Shown here piece by piece: positions 1-10,465 of a stretch of 64,000 bases of DNA. Numbering within the stretch: the stretch's first letter is position 1; each line of letters starts with the position of its first letter. Source of the stretch: Oscillatoria sp. FACHB-1406 (GTDB taxonomy: Bacteria > Cyanobacteriota > Cyanobacteriia > Cyanobacteriales > Spirulinaceae). The position numbers and the translations under genes were made by a program. The notes beneath the pieces are model-generated. The model was not told where the DNA came from, did no database searches, and saw only the letters and a program-made list of their open reading frames with translations. The stretch lies in NCBI RefSeq assembly GCF_014698145.1, contig NZ_JACJSM010000002.1:186001-250000 (forward strand), read 5' to 3'.

Positions 1-905
1 CCGATCCCGAGCAACGCCGCGCTTGGCTGACCTTTGCCATTGTCGGCGGCGGGCCAACGGGGGTAGAATTGGCTGGCGCGATCGCGGAAATCGCTCACGG
101 CGCGCTCAAGCACGATTTCCACCATATCGATCCCGGCACGACAAAAATTTTATTAATCGAAGGGTTGGATCGCGTTCTGCCGCCCTACCCGCCCGAACTC
201 TCAGCCAAAGCCGCCGAAGACTTAAACCGCCTGGGCGTAACCGTTTGCACGCAAACGATGGTCACGAATATCGCCGATGGCGCGATCGCGGTTCGTGCGG
301 GCGAGAGTGAAGAAACCATCGCCGCTAAAACCATCCTTTGGGCGGCGGGCGTAAAAGCTTCCGCAATGGGCAAAGTGCTGCACGATCGCACCGAAGTCGA
401 ACTCGATCGCGCCGGACGAGTCATCGTCGCCCCCGATCTCAGCATTCCTAACTATCCCGATATCTTCGTTATCGGCGACCTCGCCAACTACCCCCACCAA
501 GGCGATCGCCCGCTTCCCGGGGTTGCCCCCGTCGCCATGCAAGAAGGGCAGTACGTCGCCAAACTCGTTAAAAAACGCCTAGCTGGGGAAGTTTTACCGC
601 CGTTTCGTTACTCCGATTACGGCAGTCTCGCCGTCATCGGACAAAACTCCGCCGTTGTCGATCTCGGTTTCGTTAAACTTTCCGGCATCATCGCCTGGTT
701 TATTTGGGTATTCGCCCACATTTACTACTTAATTGAATTCGATAATAAAGCGATCGTCATGATGCAGTGGGCTTGGAACTACTTCACTCGCGGACGCGGC
801 GCGCGCCTAATTACTGGGGAAGGTTCCCCCAAAGGATTGCGAGCCGAAGTCCCCGCCGCAGATGTCCAAAAGCAAGACGTGCCAACCACTCAAGCCGTTA
901 GCTAA
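1..905 (+). CDS. Type II NADH dehydrogenase (NDH-2), 3' part only
   Basis: Membrane-associated flavoprotein that would oxidise NAD(P)H and reduce quinone without pumping protons. The gene enters from the left edge and is open in frame from base 3, so about 300 C-terminal residues are visible. They include the second Rossmann motif GGGPTGVELAG near the window start, the FAD-contact motif VIGDLAN, and a C-terminal amphipathic/hydrophobic stretch (WFIWVFAHIYYLIEF) typical of the membrane anchor of NDH-2 enzymes. The first, FAD-binding glycine motif must lie upstream of the window. In cyanobacteria these enzymes (Ndb family) are thought to sense or balance the quinone pool rather than carry bulk respiratory flux; which Ndb subtype this is cannot be decided here. 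Confidence 0.9.
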   Translation, partial: DPEQRRAWLTFAIVGGGPTGVELAGAIAEIAHGALKHDFHHIDPGTTKILLIEGLDRVLPPYPPELSAKAAEDLNRLGVTVCTQTMVTNIADGAIAVRAGESEETIAAKTILWAAGVKASAMGKVLHDRTEVELDRAGRVIVAPDLSIPNYPDIFVIGDLANYPHQGDRPLPGVAPVAMQEGQYVAKLVKKRLAGEVLPPFRYSDYGSLAVIGQNSAVVDLGFVKLSGIIAWFIWVFAHIYYLIEFDNKAIVMMQWAWNYFTRGRGARLITGEGSPKGLRAEVPAADVQKQDVPTTQAVS

Positions 906-959
906 AACCCGAACGCCAGGGATTAACAATCGCGATCGCGCCTTAACCCCTTTCAACGG

Positions 960-987
960 GTAGGGACATTCGAGCAAACGTCCCTAC
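960..987. repeat. Degenerate 28-nt palindromic repeat
   Basis: Arms GTAGGGAC and GTCCCTAC, with an imperfect centre. It has the same length and arm sequence as the perfect copies at 8174, 8299, 8503 and 56675. Confidence 0.6.
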
Positions 988-1090
988 CCCCTTAGCCCCT
1001 AAATATCGATCGCGAACGGCAGCCTTAGTGTTAAGATATCCAACTGGCTTTAAAGAGTTAAGTCTCTCGCTCTTCTAAAATCAACATTCG

Positions 1091-1119
1091 TTGACAATCG
1101 CTGAAATACTCGTTATCTA
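1091..1119 (+). promoter_or_regulatory. Candidate sigma70-type promoter of argZ
   Basis: TTGACA at 1091-1096, a 17-bp spacer, then TATCTA at 1114-1119. It lies about 110 bp upstream of the argZ start on the same strand. The match is by eye only; the start site is not known. Confidence 0.4.
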
Positions 1120-1227
1120 TTGCTTTCAATGCTTGTAATCTAGTAGTTTCGCGCGGGAAGAGCGAGGCTAAAATCGCATTTCTATGCTTACAACTCTAGT
1201 AAATTTCGTGCCTTACATCATCAAATT

Positions 1228-3330
<2,103 letters not shown>

Positions 3331-3352
3331 CCCTTTCCTTTCCAATAGAATC

Positions 3353-3378
3353 TCGGGGCGTTATTTGCAACGCCCCGA
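3353..3378. terminator. Strong hairpin after argZ
   Basis: Ten-bp arms TCGGGGCGTT (3353-3362) and AACGCCCCGA (3369-3378) with a 6-nt loop lie 22 bp after the argZ stop. There is no T-run, so it could be a factor-assisted terminator, an mRNA 3' stabiliser or simply a relative of the palindromic repeats nearby. Confidence 0.45.
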
Positions 3379-3389
3379 CACGAGTAAAC

Positions 3390-3469
3390 GTAGGGTGCGT
3401 TAGCGAAGCGTAACGCACCATTAAAACATTGGATAGAAAGTAGGGTGTGTTAGCGAAGCGTAACGCACC
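3390..3469. repeat. Two copies of the 30-nt GGTGCGTTACGC palindromic repeat
   Basis: Copies at 3390-3419 and 3440-3469, same orientation, reading GTAGGGTGCGTTAGCG then AAGCGTAACGCACC. Each can fold on itself (GGTGCGTTA pairs with TAACGCACC). The second has GTGTG for GTGCG. Further copies lie at 8125, 8239, 8364 and 56955, with longer forms at 8428, 10466 and 50856. Confidence 0.85.
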
Positions 3470-3526
3470 ATTATTGTTAAAACTCATCTTCTCGTTGAGC
3501 TTGTATAGCGCTACGCAACAACGTTA

Positions 3527-4042
3527 TCAATTATCAATTATCATCGATCGCAGCATCGCGATCGCATCCTCAACATCTCGAGCAACCTTCACCCGTTCCC
3601 CCGCTAAACCCTGCCAAAACGCCACGCTTTGAGCCTCATTTCCCAACAAAATCGCAACTTTGCCATTTTTCAGCGCCAAGGCAACTTCTGAAGCCGTCCC
3701 CAGCCCCATCCCGCAAGCAACCACAACATCGGAAGATAGCACATTAATATTATTGCGGCCATTGCCCGTATCCGTCGCGATCGCGATATCCACCGCCTCA
3801 GAAATACCCCACTGATCCGCCCCCGGCAGAATGCCCACCGTTAAACCCCCAGCCGCTTTTGCGCCGCGACTCGCAGCATCCATAACGCCCGCCTTGCGCC
3901 CCCCCGTCAGCACCACCCAACCCAACTGCGCGATCGCATTTCCGAGGCGATAAGCAAGGTCTAACTCGCTCGCAGTCGCCTTTTCACCCGGCCCCATAAT
4001 CCCGATAATAACTTTTCTCATCCGCCGAAACCCCCCAACCAT
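3527..4042 (-). CDS. LOG/SLOG-family protein (TIGR00725, Rossmann fold)
   Basis: A 171-residue Rossmann-fold protein of the SLOG/LOG type. It shows LTGGRKAGVMDAASRGA, matching the GGxxGxM loop of the family, and GMGLGTASEVALALK, matching the GxGT-E segment that in true LOG enzymes forms the phosphoribohydrolase site. The arginine-rich PGGxGT motif of cytokinin-activating LOGs is not present in standard form, so nucleotide binding is more certain than any specific reaction. A second possible start is ATG at 4021 (MRKVIIGIMG); the upstream ATG is kept because GAGGGG lies at reasonable distance. The last codons and the stop lie in a TTATCAATTATCAATTATC-type dispersed repeat at 3527-3545, so the C-terminus may have been remodelled by that repeat. 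Confidence 0.75.
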   Translation of the reverse strand: MVGGFRRMRKVIIGIMGPGEKATASELDLAYRLGNAIAQLGWVVLTGGRKAGVMDAASRGAKAAGGLTVGILPGADQWGISEAVDIAIATDTGNGRNNINVLSSDVVVACGMGLGTASEVALALKNGKVAILLGNEAQSVAFWQGLAGERVKVARDVEDAIAMLRSMIIDN

Positions 4043-4092
4043 TACCCCATCCCCTCTAGCTTGACACGCGATCGCTCAATATTACCTCCGAT

Positions 4093-4207
4093 CCCAATTC
4101 CAGAGCGCAATGCCCTAAATTATTCGCGGTAGGGGCATAACACTGTTATGCCCTCTTGGGACTGTTATGCTCTCTTAAGGAATCGTGCAACATCAATGAG
4201 AATTGGC
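4093..4207. repeat. MITE-like element with CCAATTC/GAATTGG ends, copy 1
   Basis: The element is bounded by CCCAATTC and GAATTGG. It contains the palindrome GGGGCATAACACTGTTATGCCC and a partial internal duplication (ACTGTTATGC...). It matches, in opposite orientation, the 100-bp element at 45328-45427 along most of its length. No ORF is inside, so any mobility would depend on a transposase in trans. Confidence 0.65.
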
Positions 4208-4290
4208 ATGAATCTGGATGGGTTCGCGATCGAGATAGAACAAGGCTAAACTAAAAAAAAGAAACCCCGTAACTCCCTCCAGGAAAGCTG

Positions 4291-7200
4291 ATGAGTTGGA
4301 AGTTTTGGCCACGGCAGCGCAAAGATACCCCGGAACCGACTCCCGCACCCCAAAGGCAAAATTTTGGGCGGGCATTGCACTCGGTGTCTTATTGGGTGGC
4401 GCAGGGACACGAAGCACATACGGTTTGGCGAGATTTGCCCCGGTGGGGGGTGACGGAAGCGGAATTGCTCGACGGGTTGCGGGCGGGGAAGGGGCGCGAA
4501 GTGTTGAGTTTGGCGCGGTGGCAGCAGTTAGCGGCGGCGGGGTTGGGGGATTTGAGCGCGGTAGCGGGGGCGATTGTGGGGGAGTTGGGGGGAGAAGTTG
4601 AAGAGGTTGCTCGGGTTGAGCTTGGGGAGCAAGATCCCACACCTCAACCGTCTCAATCCTCAAGCAGTGGCTCGTCTTATCAGCCCGATTTGTCCAATAT
4701 CGAGCCGGAAGCAAAAGAACTTTGGAGTCGAGGCGTTGAACGGTATGAAGCAGGGGATTTAATGGGGGCAATTGACCTCTGGAGCCAAGCGATAGACCTC
4801 GACCCCAACTATGCCTATGCCTACAACAGTCGTGGCTCATTGTATTGCGATTGCTTAAAAGATTACCAAAAAGCGGTCAATGATTTCACTGAAGCCATTA
4901 GGATTCAAAAAGATGAAAGCATTTTTTGGGCAAATCGCGGTAATGCCTACTCTGGTCTGAAACAGTACGAAGAAGCACTCTCTGACTACACCGAAGCCAT
5001 CCGTCTCAACCCCAACTATGCGTCGGCATACAACGGTCGTGGTAATGTCTACAATAATCTGAAATATTACCAAGATGCTCTCGCTGACTGCACTGAAGCT
5101 CTTCACATTCACCCTAACTTTAACCTTGCTTATAACAATCGCGGCAATGCCTACTCTGGTCTGAAACAGTACCAAGAGGCTCTCTCTGACTACAACCGCG
5201 CCATTGAACTCGACCCTCGCTTTCCCCTTGCCTACAACAATCGCGGCATTGCCTACTATGCCCTAAAACAGTATCAAGATGCCATTCGCGATTACACCGA
5301 AGCGATACGCCTCGACCCCAACTATGCCAATGCCTACAACGGTCGCGGCAATGCCTACAAAAACCTAAAACAGTATCAAGATGCCATTCGCGATTATGAC
5401 CGCGCCATCGAACTCGACTCTGAATATGACTCGGCTTACAACGGTCGTGGCAATGCCTACTATGACCTAAAACAGTATCAAGATGCCATTCGCGATTATG
5501 ACCGCGCCATTGAACTCTACCCCAACTATGCCTATGCCTACAACGGTCGTGGCAATGCCTACTATGACCTAAAACAGTATCAAGATGCGCTCGCCGATTA
5601 CAACCGCGCCATCGAACTCGACTCTGAATGTGCCTCTGCTTACACCGGTCGCGGCAACGTCTCCTATGACCTAAAGCAGTACCAAGATGCCATTCGCGAT
5701 TATGACCGCGCCATTGAACTCTACCCCAACTATGCCTATGCCTACAACGGTCGCGGCAATGCCTACAAAAACCTAAAGCAGTACCAAGATGCCATTCGTG
5801 ATTATAACCGCGCCATTGAACTCTACCCCAACTATGCCATTGCTTACACCAATCGCGGCAATACCTATAAGGAGATCAAACGGTATCAAGACGCTATTGC
5901 CAATTACAACGAAGCAATTCGGCACGATCCCAGCTATGTCTCTGCTTACAACGGTCGCGGTAATGCTTACTATGACCTAAAACAGCACCAAGATGCCATT
6001 CGCGATTACACCGAAGCGATATGCCTCGACCCCAACTATGTCTATGCCTACAACAATCGTGGCATTACCTACAAAGACCTGAAACAGTACCAAAATGCGC
6101 TCGCCGATTACAGCCAAGCGATACGCCTCGACCTCAACTATGCTATGGCATACAACAATCGCGGCGTTGCCTACAAAGATATAAAACAGTACCAAGATGC
6201 GATTCGCGATTACGACAAAGCCATCGAACTCGATCCTAAAAGCTATCGCCCGTGGTGGAATCGAGGTTTGGCGCTCTACGACACATCGGGCTATCAAGCT
6301 GCCCTGGAAAACTGGGATCTAGCTCTCAGGGAACACATCCACCCAGATATTGAGCCGTTGGGCTGCGCCATTTTGCACTACCAGAAAGGACTTGCTCATT
6401 CTTACCAAGCCAAGCGGAATTTCTCACGCAGCCTCAACTTCTGGGCAAAAGCAACGAATTGCTACAACGCAGCCTATAATCTCATTGAAACCAACCCCCT
6501 CTACACTACCGATACCCTAAAAATCCTCCGAAATTGGATTGTTGCCCTCCGAGCCGCTGGAGCCACCGAGGACGCAAACCTTGCCACCCTCAACGCCATC
6601 CAACGCCTCGACAATGCCCTCAAAATTGCCACCCCCGAATACCGCAAAATCCTGCGCGTAGAATTCGACGACTTCTACTATTTAAACGTCGATCGCCTCC
6701 TCAGCGAAAATCAACCTTGGAAAGCCCTCGCCGCCGCCGAAGCGTGGAAAACCCTCGCCTTGGACTGGCTGAGCGAACCCAACGCCGAACCCCAAACCCT
6801 CACCCCCGCAAGCCTGCAAGCCAAAATCGATCGCGCCCCCGCCGACACTGCCTTCCTTTACTGGCATCTCAGCCCCGCCCAAATTACCACTTTCCTGCTC
6901 CGTCCCCACCAAGAACCGCACGTTTTCGCCGTTCCCAGCGACCCGCCCTACGACACCGCCCCCAAAACCCAAACCAACTTCACCGAATGGCTGAAACGGT
7001 ATAAAAAACTGTACGAAGCCAACCGCAAAAAAGAAGAAATCGAACCGATCTTTAGCCGCGAAGGGCGAAGGTCATTCGCCCCTACCGACTCGCCAACGAA
7101 TGGGCAAGAATTCCCCGATAACATCACCTGGACAGAAGCACTGCCCCAACTCCTCGCCCACCTCGCCCAAATCCTGCAAATCGACGACATCCTGCCCCAC

Positions 7201-8118
7201 CTCAAAGGCGTTGACTCTCTCGTTCTCATCCCCCACCGCGACTTGCACCTGCTGCCCCTCCACGCGCTGTTCCAGTCCCCGTCTCCAACTCCCTCCTTTC
7301 CAGTCCCCACCTTAGCAAGGGGGGTTAGGGGGGATCGTTCGGACTCAAACAGTAAGCACAAAATCGCCATTTCCTACCGCCCCAACCTCACCTTCTCCAC
7401 CGCAACGCCACCCACAACCCCCGAACCCGCGCTCCTCGCCATCCAAAACCCCAAAAGTAGCATTGCTACCGGCTCCTTACCCTGGGCAGAAACAGAAGTA
7501 GACTGCCTCGCCACCTTTTACGCCAGCACCCCCATTAATCGCGACAAAGCCACCCTCGAAACTATCTCCCGCGAAATCGTCCAACCGCGAGCCTTCTTTC
7601 ACTTCGCCGGACACGGTAGCAGCGATGCTAGCCATCCTCGCCAATCCTGCCTTTACCTCAACGGCGAAGAAGTCCTCAGCGTTGGCGATTTGCTCGAACT
7701 GAAGCTGTCGCCCTACGAATTAGTCAGTCTTGCCGCTTGCGAAACCGCACTCAGCGGTACGAGCGAGTTCATCGACGAATATGTCGGCTTACCGAGCGCA
7801 TTCCTGAAAAGCGGCGTGCAACAGGTTCTCAGCAGTCAGTGGGAAGTCGAATCGTTTGCGACTTTGCTAACGATGCTGGAATTTCACCGTCGCTATCGTC
7901 AAGGAATCCCCGCCCAGCGCGCGCTCCTTGAAGTGCAGGCGTGGCTGCGAAATTTAACCAAGGAAAGGTTGATTCAATGGCTGCTACAGGCACAAAACCT
8001 ATGGCGTAATGAACCACTCTGGGGCGACAAACTCATCGAAGTCCGAGCTTGGCCGCCGGGACATCAACCCTATTGCAATCCAGTATATTGGGCGGCTTTC
8101 GTCCTCACAACCCGATAG
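4291..8118 (+). CDS. TPR-CHAT protein (caspase-like protease)
   Basis: A 1275-residue predicted cytoplasmic protein. Residues about 1-125 form a variable head. About 16 tetratricopeptide repeats of 34 residues follow (about 140-680, consensus AYNxRGNAYxxLKQYQDAIRDY), then a helical linker and a C-terminal CHAT domain. The catalytic dyad is His1108 in HFAGHG and Cys1150 in LAACETA. CHAT domains are clan CD cysteine proteases related to caspases and separases; TPR-CHAT proteins include Csx29 of the Craspase system. The start is supported by AGGAAA 5 nt upstream. The gene is followed by a repeat-rich gap, a small protein and a membrane protein on the same strand. Two dispersed intergenic repeats (7063-7085 and 7305-7336) are read through in frame between the TPR and CHAT parts. 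Substrate and trigger are unknown. Confidence 0.88.
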   Translation: MSWKFWPRQRKDTPEPTPAPQRQNFGRALHSVSYWVAQGHEAHTVWRDLPRWGVTEAELLDGLRAGKGREVLSLARWQQLAAAGLGDLSAVAGAIVGELGGEVEEVARVELGEQDPTPQPSQSSSSGSSYQPDLSNIEPEAKELWSRGVERYEAGDLMGAIDLWSQAIDLDPNYAYAYNSRGSLYCDCLKDYQKAVNDFTEAIRIQKDESIFWANRGNAYSGLKQYEEALSDYTEAIRLNPNYASAYNGRGNVYNNLKYYQDALADCTEALHIHPNFNLAYNNRGNAYSGLKQYQEALSDYNRAIELDPRFPLAYNNRGIAYYALKQYQDAIRDYTEAIRLDPNYANAYNGRGNAYKNLKQYQDAIRDYDRAIELDSEYDSAYNGRGNAYYDLKQYQDAIRDYDRAIELYPNYAYAYNGRGNAYYDLKQYQDALADYNRAIELDSECASAYTGRGNVSYDLKQYQDAIRDYDRAIELYPNYAYAYNGRGNAYKNLKQYQDAIRDYNRAIELYPNYAIAYTNRGNTYKEIKRYQDAIANYNEAIRHDPSYVSAYNGRGNAYYDLKQHQDAIRDYTEAICLDPNYVYAYNNRGITYKDLKQYQNALADYSQAIRLDLNYAMAYNNRGVAYKDIKQYQDAIRDYDKAIELDPKSYRPWWNRGLALYDTSGYQAALENWDLALREHIHPDIEPLGCAILHYQKGLAHSYQAKRNFSRSLNFWAKATNCYNAAYNLIETNPLYTTDTLKILRNWIVALRAAGATEDANLATLNAIQRLDNALKIATPEYRKILRVEFDDFYYLNVDRLLSENQPWKALAAAEAWKTLALDWLSEPNAEPQTLTPASLQAKIDRAPADTAFLYWHLSPAQITTFLLRPHQEPHVFAVPSDPPYDTAPKTQTNFTEWLKRYKKLYEANRKKEEIEPIFSREGRRSFAPTDSPTNGQEFPDNITWTEALPQLLAHLAQILQIDDILPHLKGVDSLVLIPHRDLHLLPLHALFQSPSPTPSFPVPTLARGVRGDRSDSNSKHKIAISYRPNLTFSTATPPTTPEPALLAIQNPKSSIATGSLPWAETEVDCLATFYASTPINRDKATLETISREIVQPRAFFHFAGHGSSDASHPRQSCLYLNGEEVLSVGDLLELKLSPYELVSLAACETALSGTSEFIDEYVGLPSAFLKSGVQQVLSSQWEVESFATLLTMLEFHRRYRQGIPAQRALLEVQAWLRNLTKERLIQWLLQAQNLWRNEPLWGDKLIEVRAWPPGHQPYCNPVYWAAFVLTTR
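4810..6330 (+). repeat. Tandem 102-bp coding repeat (TPR array)
   Basis: About 14-15 copies of a 102-bp unit inside the TPR-CHAT gene. Several units share long near-identical DNA blocks (for example the CTAAAACAGTATCAAGATGC phrase), which suggests recent unit duplication or gene conversion. Confidence 0.85.
7063..7085 (-). repeat. Intergenic-type GGGCGAATG repeat inside the CHAT gene
   Basis: Matches in reverse the GTAGGGGCGAATG-ATTCGCCC repeat found in spacers at about 26158, 36343 and 41461. Here it is translated as part of SREGRRSFAPTDS. Confidence 0.6.
7305..7336 (+). repeat. C/G-rich CCTTAGCAAGGGGGG repeat inside the CHAT gene
   Basis: A 32-bp block reading CCCCACCTTAGCAAGG then GGGGTTAGGGGGGATC. 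Its reverse complement is closely matched at 54912-54943 inside the VIT-vWA gene. It encodes PTLARGVRGD without breaking the frame. Confidence 0.7.
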
Positions 8119-8614
8119 CCAGACGTAGGGTGCGTTAGCGACAGCGTAACGCACCGTCATCCACCCAACATTTGTAGGGACGTTATATATAACGTCCCTA
8201 CGCAGGGTTAGGAATTTGGTGGAGCGAATGAATAGCCGGTAGGGTGTGTTAGCGAAGCGTAACGCACCGTCAACTCTCATGCACCCAACCGAATATTTGT
8301 AGGGACGTTGTATACAACGTCCCTACGCAGGGTTAGGAATTTAGTGGAGCGAATGAATAGCCGGTAGGGTGTGTTAGCGAAGCGTAACGCACCGTCACCT
8401 CTCATGCACTTGATAATGTCCCCAAGCGGTGCGTTACGGCGTGCCGAAAAACCTATTCTTTAGCCCGAAATCTAGCCGCCTAACGCACCCTACAGACATT
8501 CGGTAGGGACGTTATATATAACGTCCCTACGCAGGGCGAGGAATTTGGTGGAGCGATATAGCATTTGCCCCTGTACTACAATAAAAATAGCGTTCCTCAG
8601 TATTCAGACCCTCT
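8119..8614. other. Repeat-filled spacer
   Basis: A 496-bp gap without a gene. Almost all of it is dispersed repeats: 30-nt GGTGCGTTACGC units at 8125-8155, 8239-8268 and 8364-8393, a longer version at 8428-8493, and 28-nt GTAGGGACGTT palindromes at 8174-8201, 8299-8326 and 8503-8530. Only the last 60 bp or so before 8615 is free to hold a promoter. Confidence 0.85.
8174..8410. repeat. Tandem direct repeat with 125-bp period
   Basis: Two units (from 8174 and 8299) each contain a 28-nt palindrome, the phrase GGAATTTGGTGGAGCGAATG (one base change in unit 2) and a 30-nt GTAGGGTGTGTTAGCG repeat. A third, partial unit with the palindrome and GGAATTTGGTGGAGCGAT is at 8503-8558. The palindrome centre differs between units (ATATAT versus GTATAC) but stays self-complementary. 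Confidence 0.85.
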
Positions 8615-8965
8615 ATGTTAGACGATCGCGCTTTACTTACGCTCAAAGCCTTTCTTGCTGCCTACACAGCCCAAAATTCGCCGCCCCTTCCCGAACTTTC
8701 AGCGATTGATGCCGATCTCGATAACCGAGTCAACGAACTCGATTCTGTTGCCCGCAACAATCCCCAACTCAGCGAAAATTATCAACAAGCCAGAACGTTA
8801 CTATCGTCAGCAGCGAGTAAACGTAAAGCGGGACTTTATGCAACGCCTAAGCCGCCGGAACCGAGGCGGGATGATAGTAAAGATGTTGAGAATATTATCC
8901 GAATTGTAGACCAGATGACGGAAGAGGAACTCCGAGCGCGGCTGCGGCAATCTGATAATCGATAA
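8615..8965 (+). CDS. Small helical protein of unknown function
   Basis: Not recognised. It has 116 residues, no signal peptide and no membrane segment. The N-terminal two thirds is predicted mostly helical (RALLTLKAFLAAY, then an NxxxQxAR-type helix). A proline/charged linker (PKPPEPRRDD) follows, then a short acidic helix (MTEEELRARLRQ). It lies 82 bp upstream of a same-strand membrane protein gene and downstream of the TPR-CHAT gene, so it may be an adaptor, inhibitor or substrate in that set; this is inferred only from position. Confidence 0.6.
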   Translation: MLDDRALLTLKAFLAAYTAQNSPPLPELSAIDADLDNRVNELDSVARNNPQLSENYQQARTLLSSAASKRKAGLYATPKPPEPRRDDSKDVENIIRIVDQMTEEELRARLRQSDNR

Positions 8966-9046
8966 CCCATCTCGGCGCGAGTCTTTGTCCCTCATTTATT
9001 GATTTGAAAAACCTCGATATTCATTCTTCACTCTCCACGATTCACT

Positions 9047-10399
9047 GTGAACGATCTGCCCAAAATCGGCTATCTTAATCTCGATATTTTCTGCTACGAT
9101 TACCGCGAGGGATTGGGACAGCGCCCTGAAGAGTTGGAAGCCAATCGATCGCATTTTTTAAATCGTTTAGCGGATGCACCCCTCACGTCGCAGCAAACAC
9201 AAGAGTTGAGGGAGCGCGAGCAAAGTAATAACAGGTTTATGCCGTTGTTGACTGCGCCTTACGTTCAGCCGTTGCGGGAACCAATCGATGGTTATTTTTA
9301 TCCGGTAAAATTGGGCGATAGCTATGGGTTACAAATCAATTGTGCGGGTTATCGAAACTGGCAAAATAGGGCTTGCACGCCGGAAGATTTAAAGGAAATT
9401 TATCGGCTGCTTGCAGAACGCCACAGAACGCCGGGACAGTTGGGAGAAACTTGGTTGGTTTGGGGAAAGTTGGCGGAAGAATGTCGAGAGGAGGATTTAT
9501 CTAAGTTAGCGATCGAGCTAATGAGAAGTCTCGGTCGAACGGTCGATTCGAGTTGGAATAAGGAGGGGGAAAATCAATGTTTTTGGCAGGGCGCGACGCT
9601 GTTTGAATTTTCAGAGTTGCCGGGACAAGCGCATTCAATCCATCAACAAAAGCCTCAAGTTTTAATCTGTTTATTTCCGCATAATGTCCCCGATGAAACT
9701 GTAGTGCAGTTGGTGACGACCGAGCTTTATCCAAACTTGATGGAACTTTGTTATTACCGCAGCAAAATCCTCTGGATTTATGGGGAAACTCGTAAAATAA
9801 AGCAAAGTTTGAAGGCACAAGCGCCGGAAGTTCGCAGCATTGTTACGGCAACGCAATCGAGTTCTCTTACCCTCGCGAATACCCTCGATCGCTTACAAGA
9901 AAATCTTGAAGGCGGCTTGACAACTTACCAAAAATATGCACAGTGGATAAGTTATTTAGAAGAATATCGCTATGCTTTACAGGTCAATTGCGATAACTAC
10001 GAAAAGCGATTTTTGCGGTTATTAAAGAGCGATGCGCCGCAGGGGGGAAGTTTTTTCTTGGACTTTCACGATTACATTACCGAGCAGTTTATTCCCCAAG
10101 TGACAAACGATTATAATACGCTATTTGCGAGCTTAAAATTAATCGACAATCAGCTTAAAACAACGGAAGGTCAAATCCGCTTAGAACAAACGCGGGTGGA
10201 GTCAGTCCAAGGAGAGCGCGATCGCAACATCGAAAACCTCATCGGCGCGGCGAGTGTGGGTTTGGGCGTATCTTCAACGGCGGCGAGCGCTTGGGCGGGG
10301 CAAATCCCAAAACCGCTTTATGTATTTGGATTTAGTCTGGGATTGGGGATTATATCGGCGATTTTAACTTACGCGATCGCGCGTTGGATTCGGCGGTGA
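9047..10399 (+). CDS. Unknown membrane protein with CorA-like topology
   Basis: 450 residues, GTG start. A soluble N-terminal region of about 260 residues is followed by long helices likely to form coiled coil (about 265-405: TLDRLQENLEG, LKTTEGQIRLEQTRVESVQGE). At the extreme C-terminus are two hydrophobic segments (about 405-425 and 428-447) joined by a short loop, ending in ARWIRR. That layout (soluble domain, long stalk helix, C-terminal membrane hairpin) resembles CorA transporters, but the GMN signature that should close the first membrane helix is absent. It could be a membrane effector rather than a metal channel. It lies 82 bp downstream of the small helical protein, probably co-transcribed with it, and near the TPR-CHAT protease. 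Confidence 0.6.
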   Translation: MNDLPKIGYLNLDIFCYDYREGLGQRPEELEANRSHFLNRLADAPLTSQQTQELREREQSNNRFMPLLTAPYVQPLREPIDGYFYPVKLGDSYGLQINCAGYRNWQNRACTPEDLKEIYRLLAERHRTPGQLGETWLVWGKLAEECREEDLSKLAIELMRSLGRTVDSSWNKEGENQCFWQGATLFEFSELPGQAHSIHQQKPQVLICLFPHNVPDETVVQLVTTELYPNLMELCYYRSKILWIYGETRKIKQSLKAQAPEVRSIVTATQSSSLTLANTLDRLQENLEGGLTTYQKYAQWISYLEEYRYALQVNCDNYEKRFLRLLKSDAPQGGSFFLDFHDYITEQFIPQVTNDYNTLFASLKLIDNQLKTTEGQIRLEQTRVESVQGERDRNIENLIGAASVGLGVSSTAASAWAGQIPKPLYVFGFSLGLGIISAILTYAIARWIRR

Positions 10400-10465
10400 A
10401 GAAAAGCTTGTAATTCGTAATTCATTGCTGACTTGAAATTTAAGACAATCGCTACGGATTAGTGG

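Larger units (their letters stand above)
906..1227. other. Intergenic spacer upstream of argZ
   Basis: No gene seen in 322 bp. It holds a degenerate copy of the 28-nt GTAGGGAC/GTCCCTAC palindrome family (960-987) and a sigma70-like promoter candidate at 1091-1119. The remainder has no recognisable element. Confidence 0.6.

Noticed and set aside
3390-3469. Repeated 30-nt units resembling a CRISPR array
   Set aside because: Two copies only, each palindromic, with a 20-nt gap; other copies are scattered singly. No cas genes in the window. The same applies to 8125-8560 and 16484-16558.
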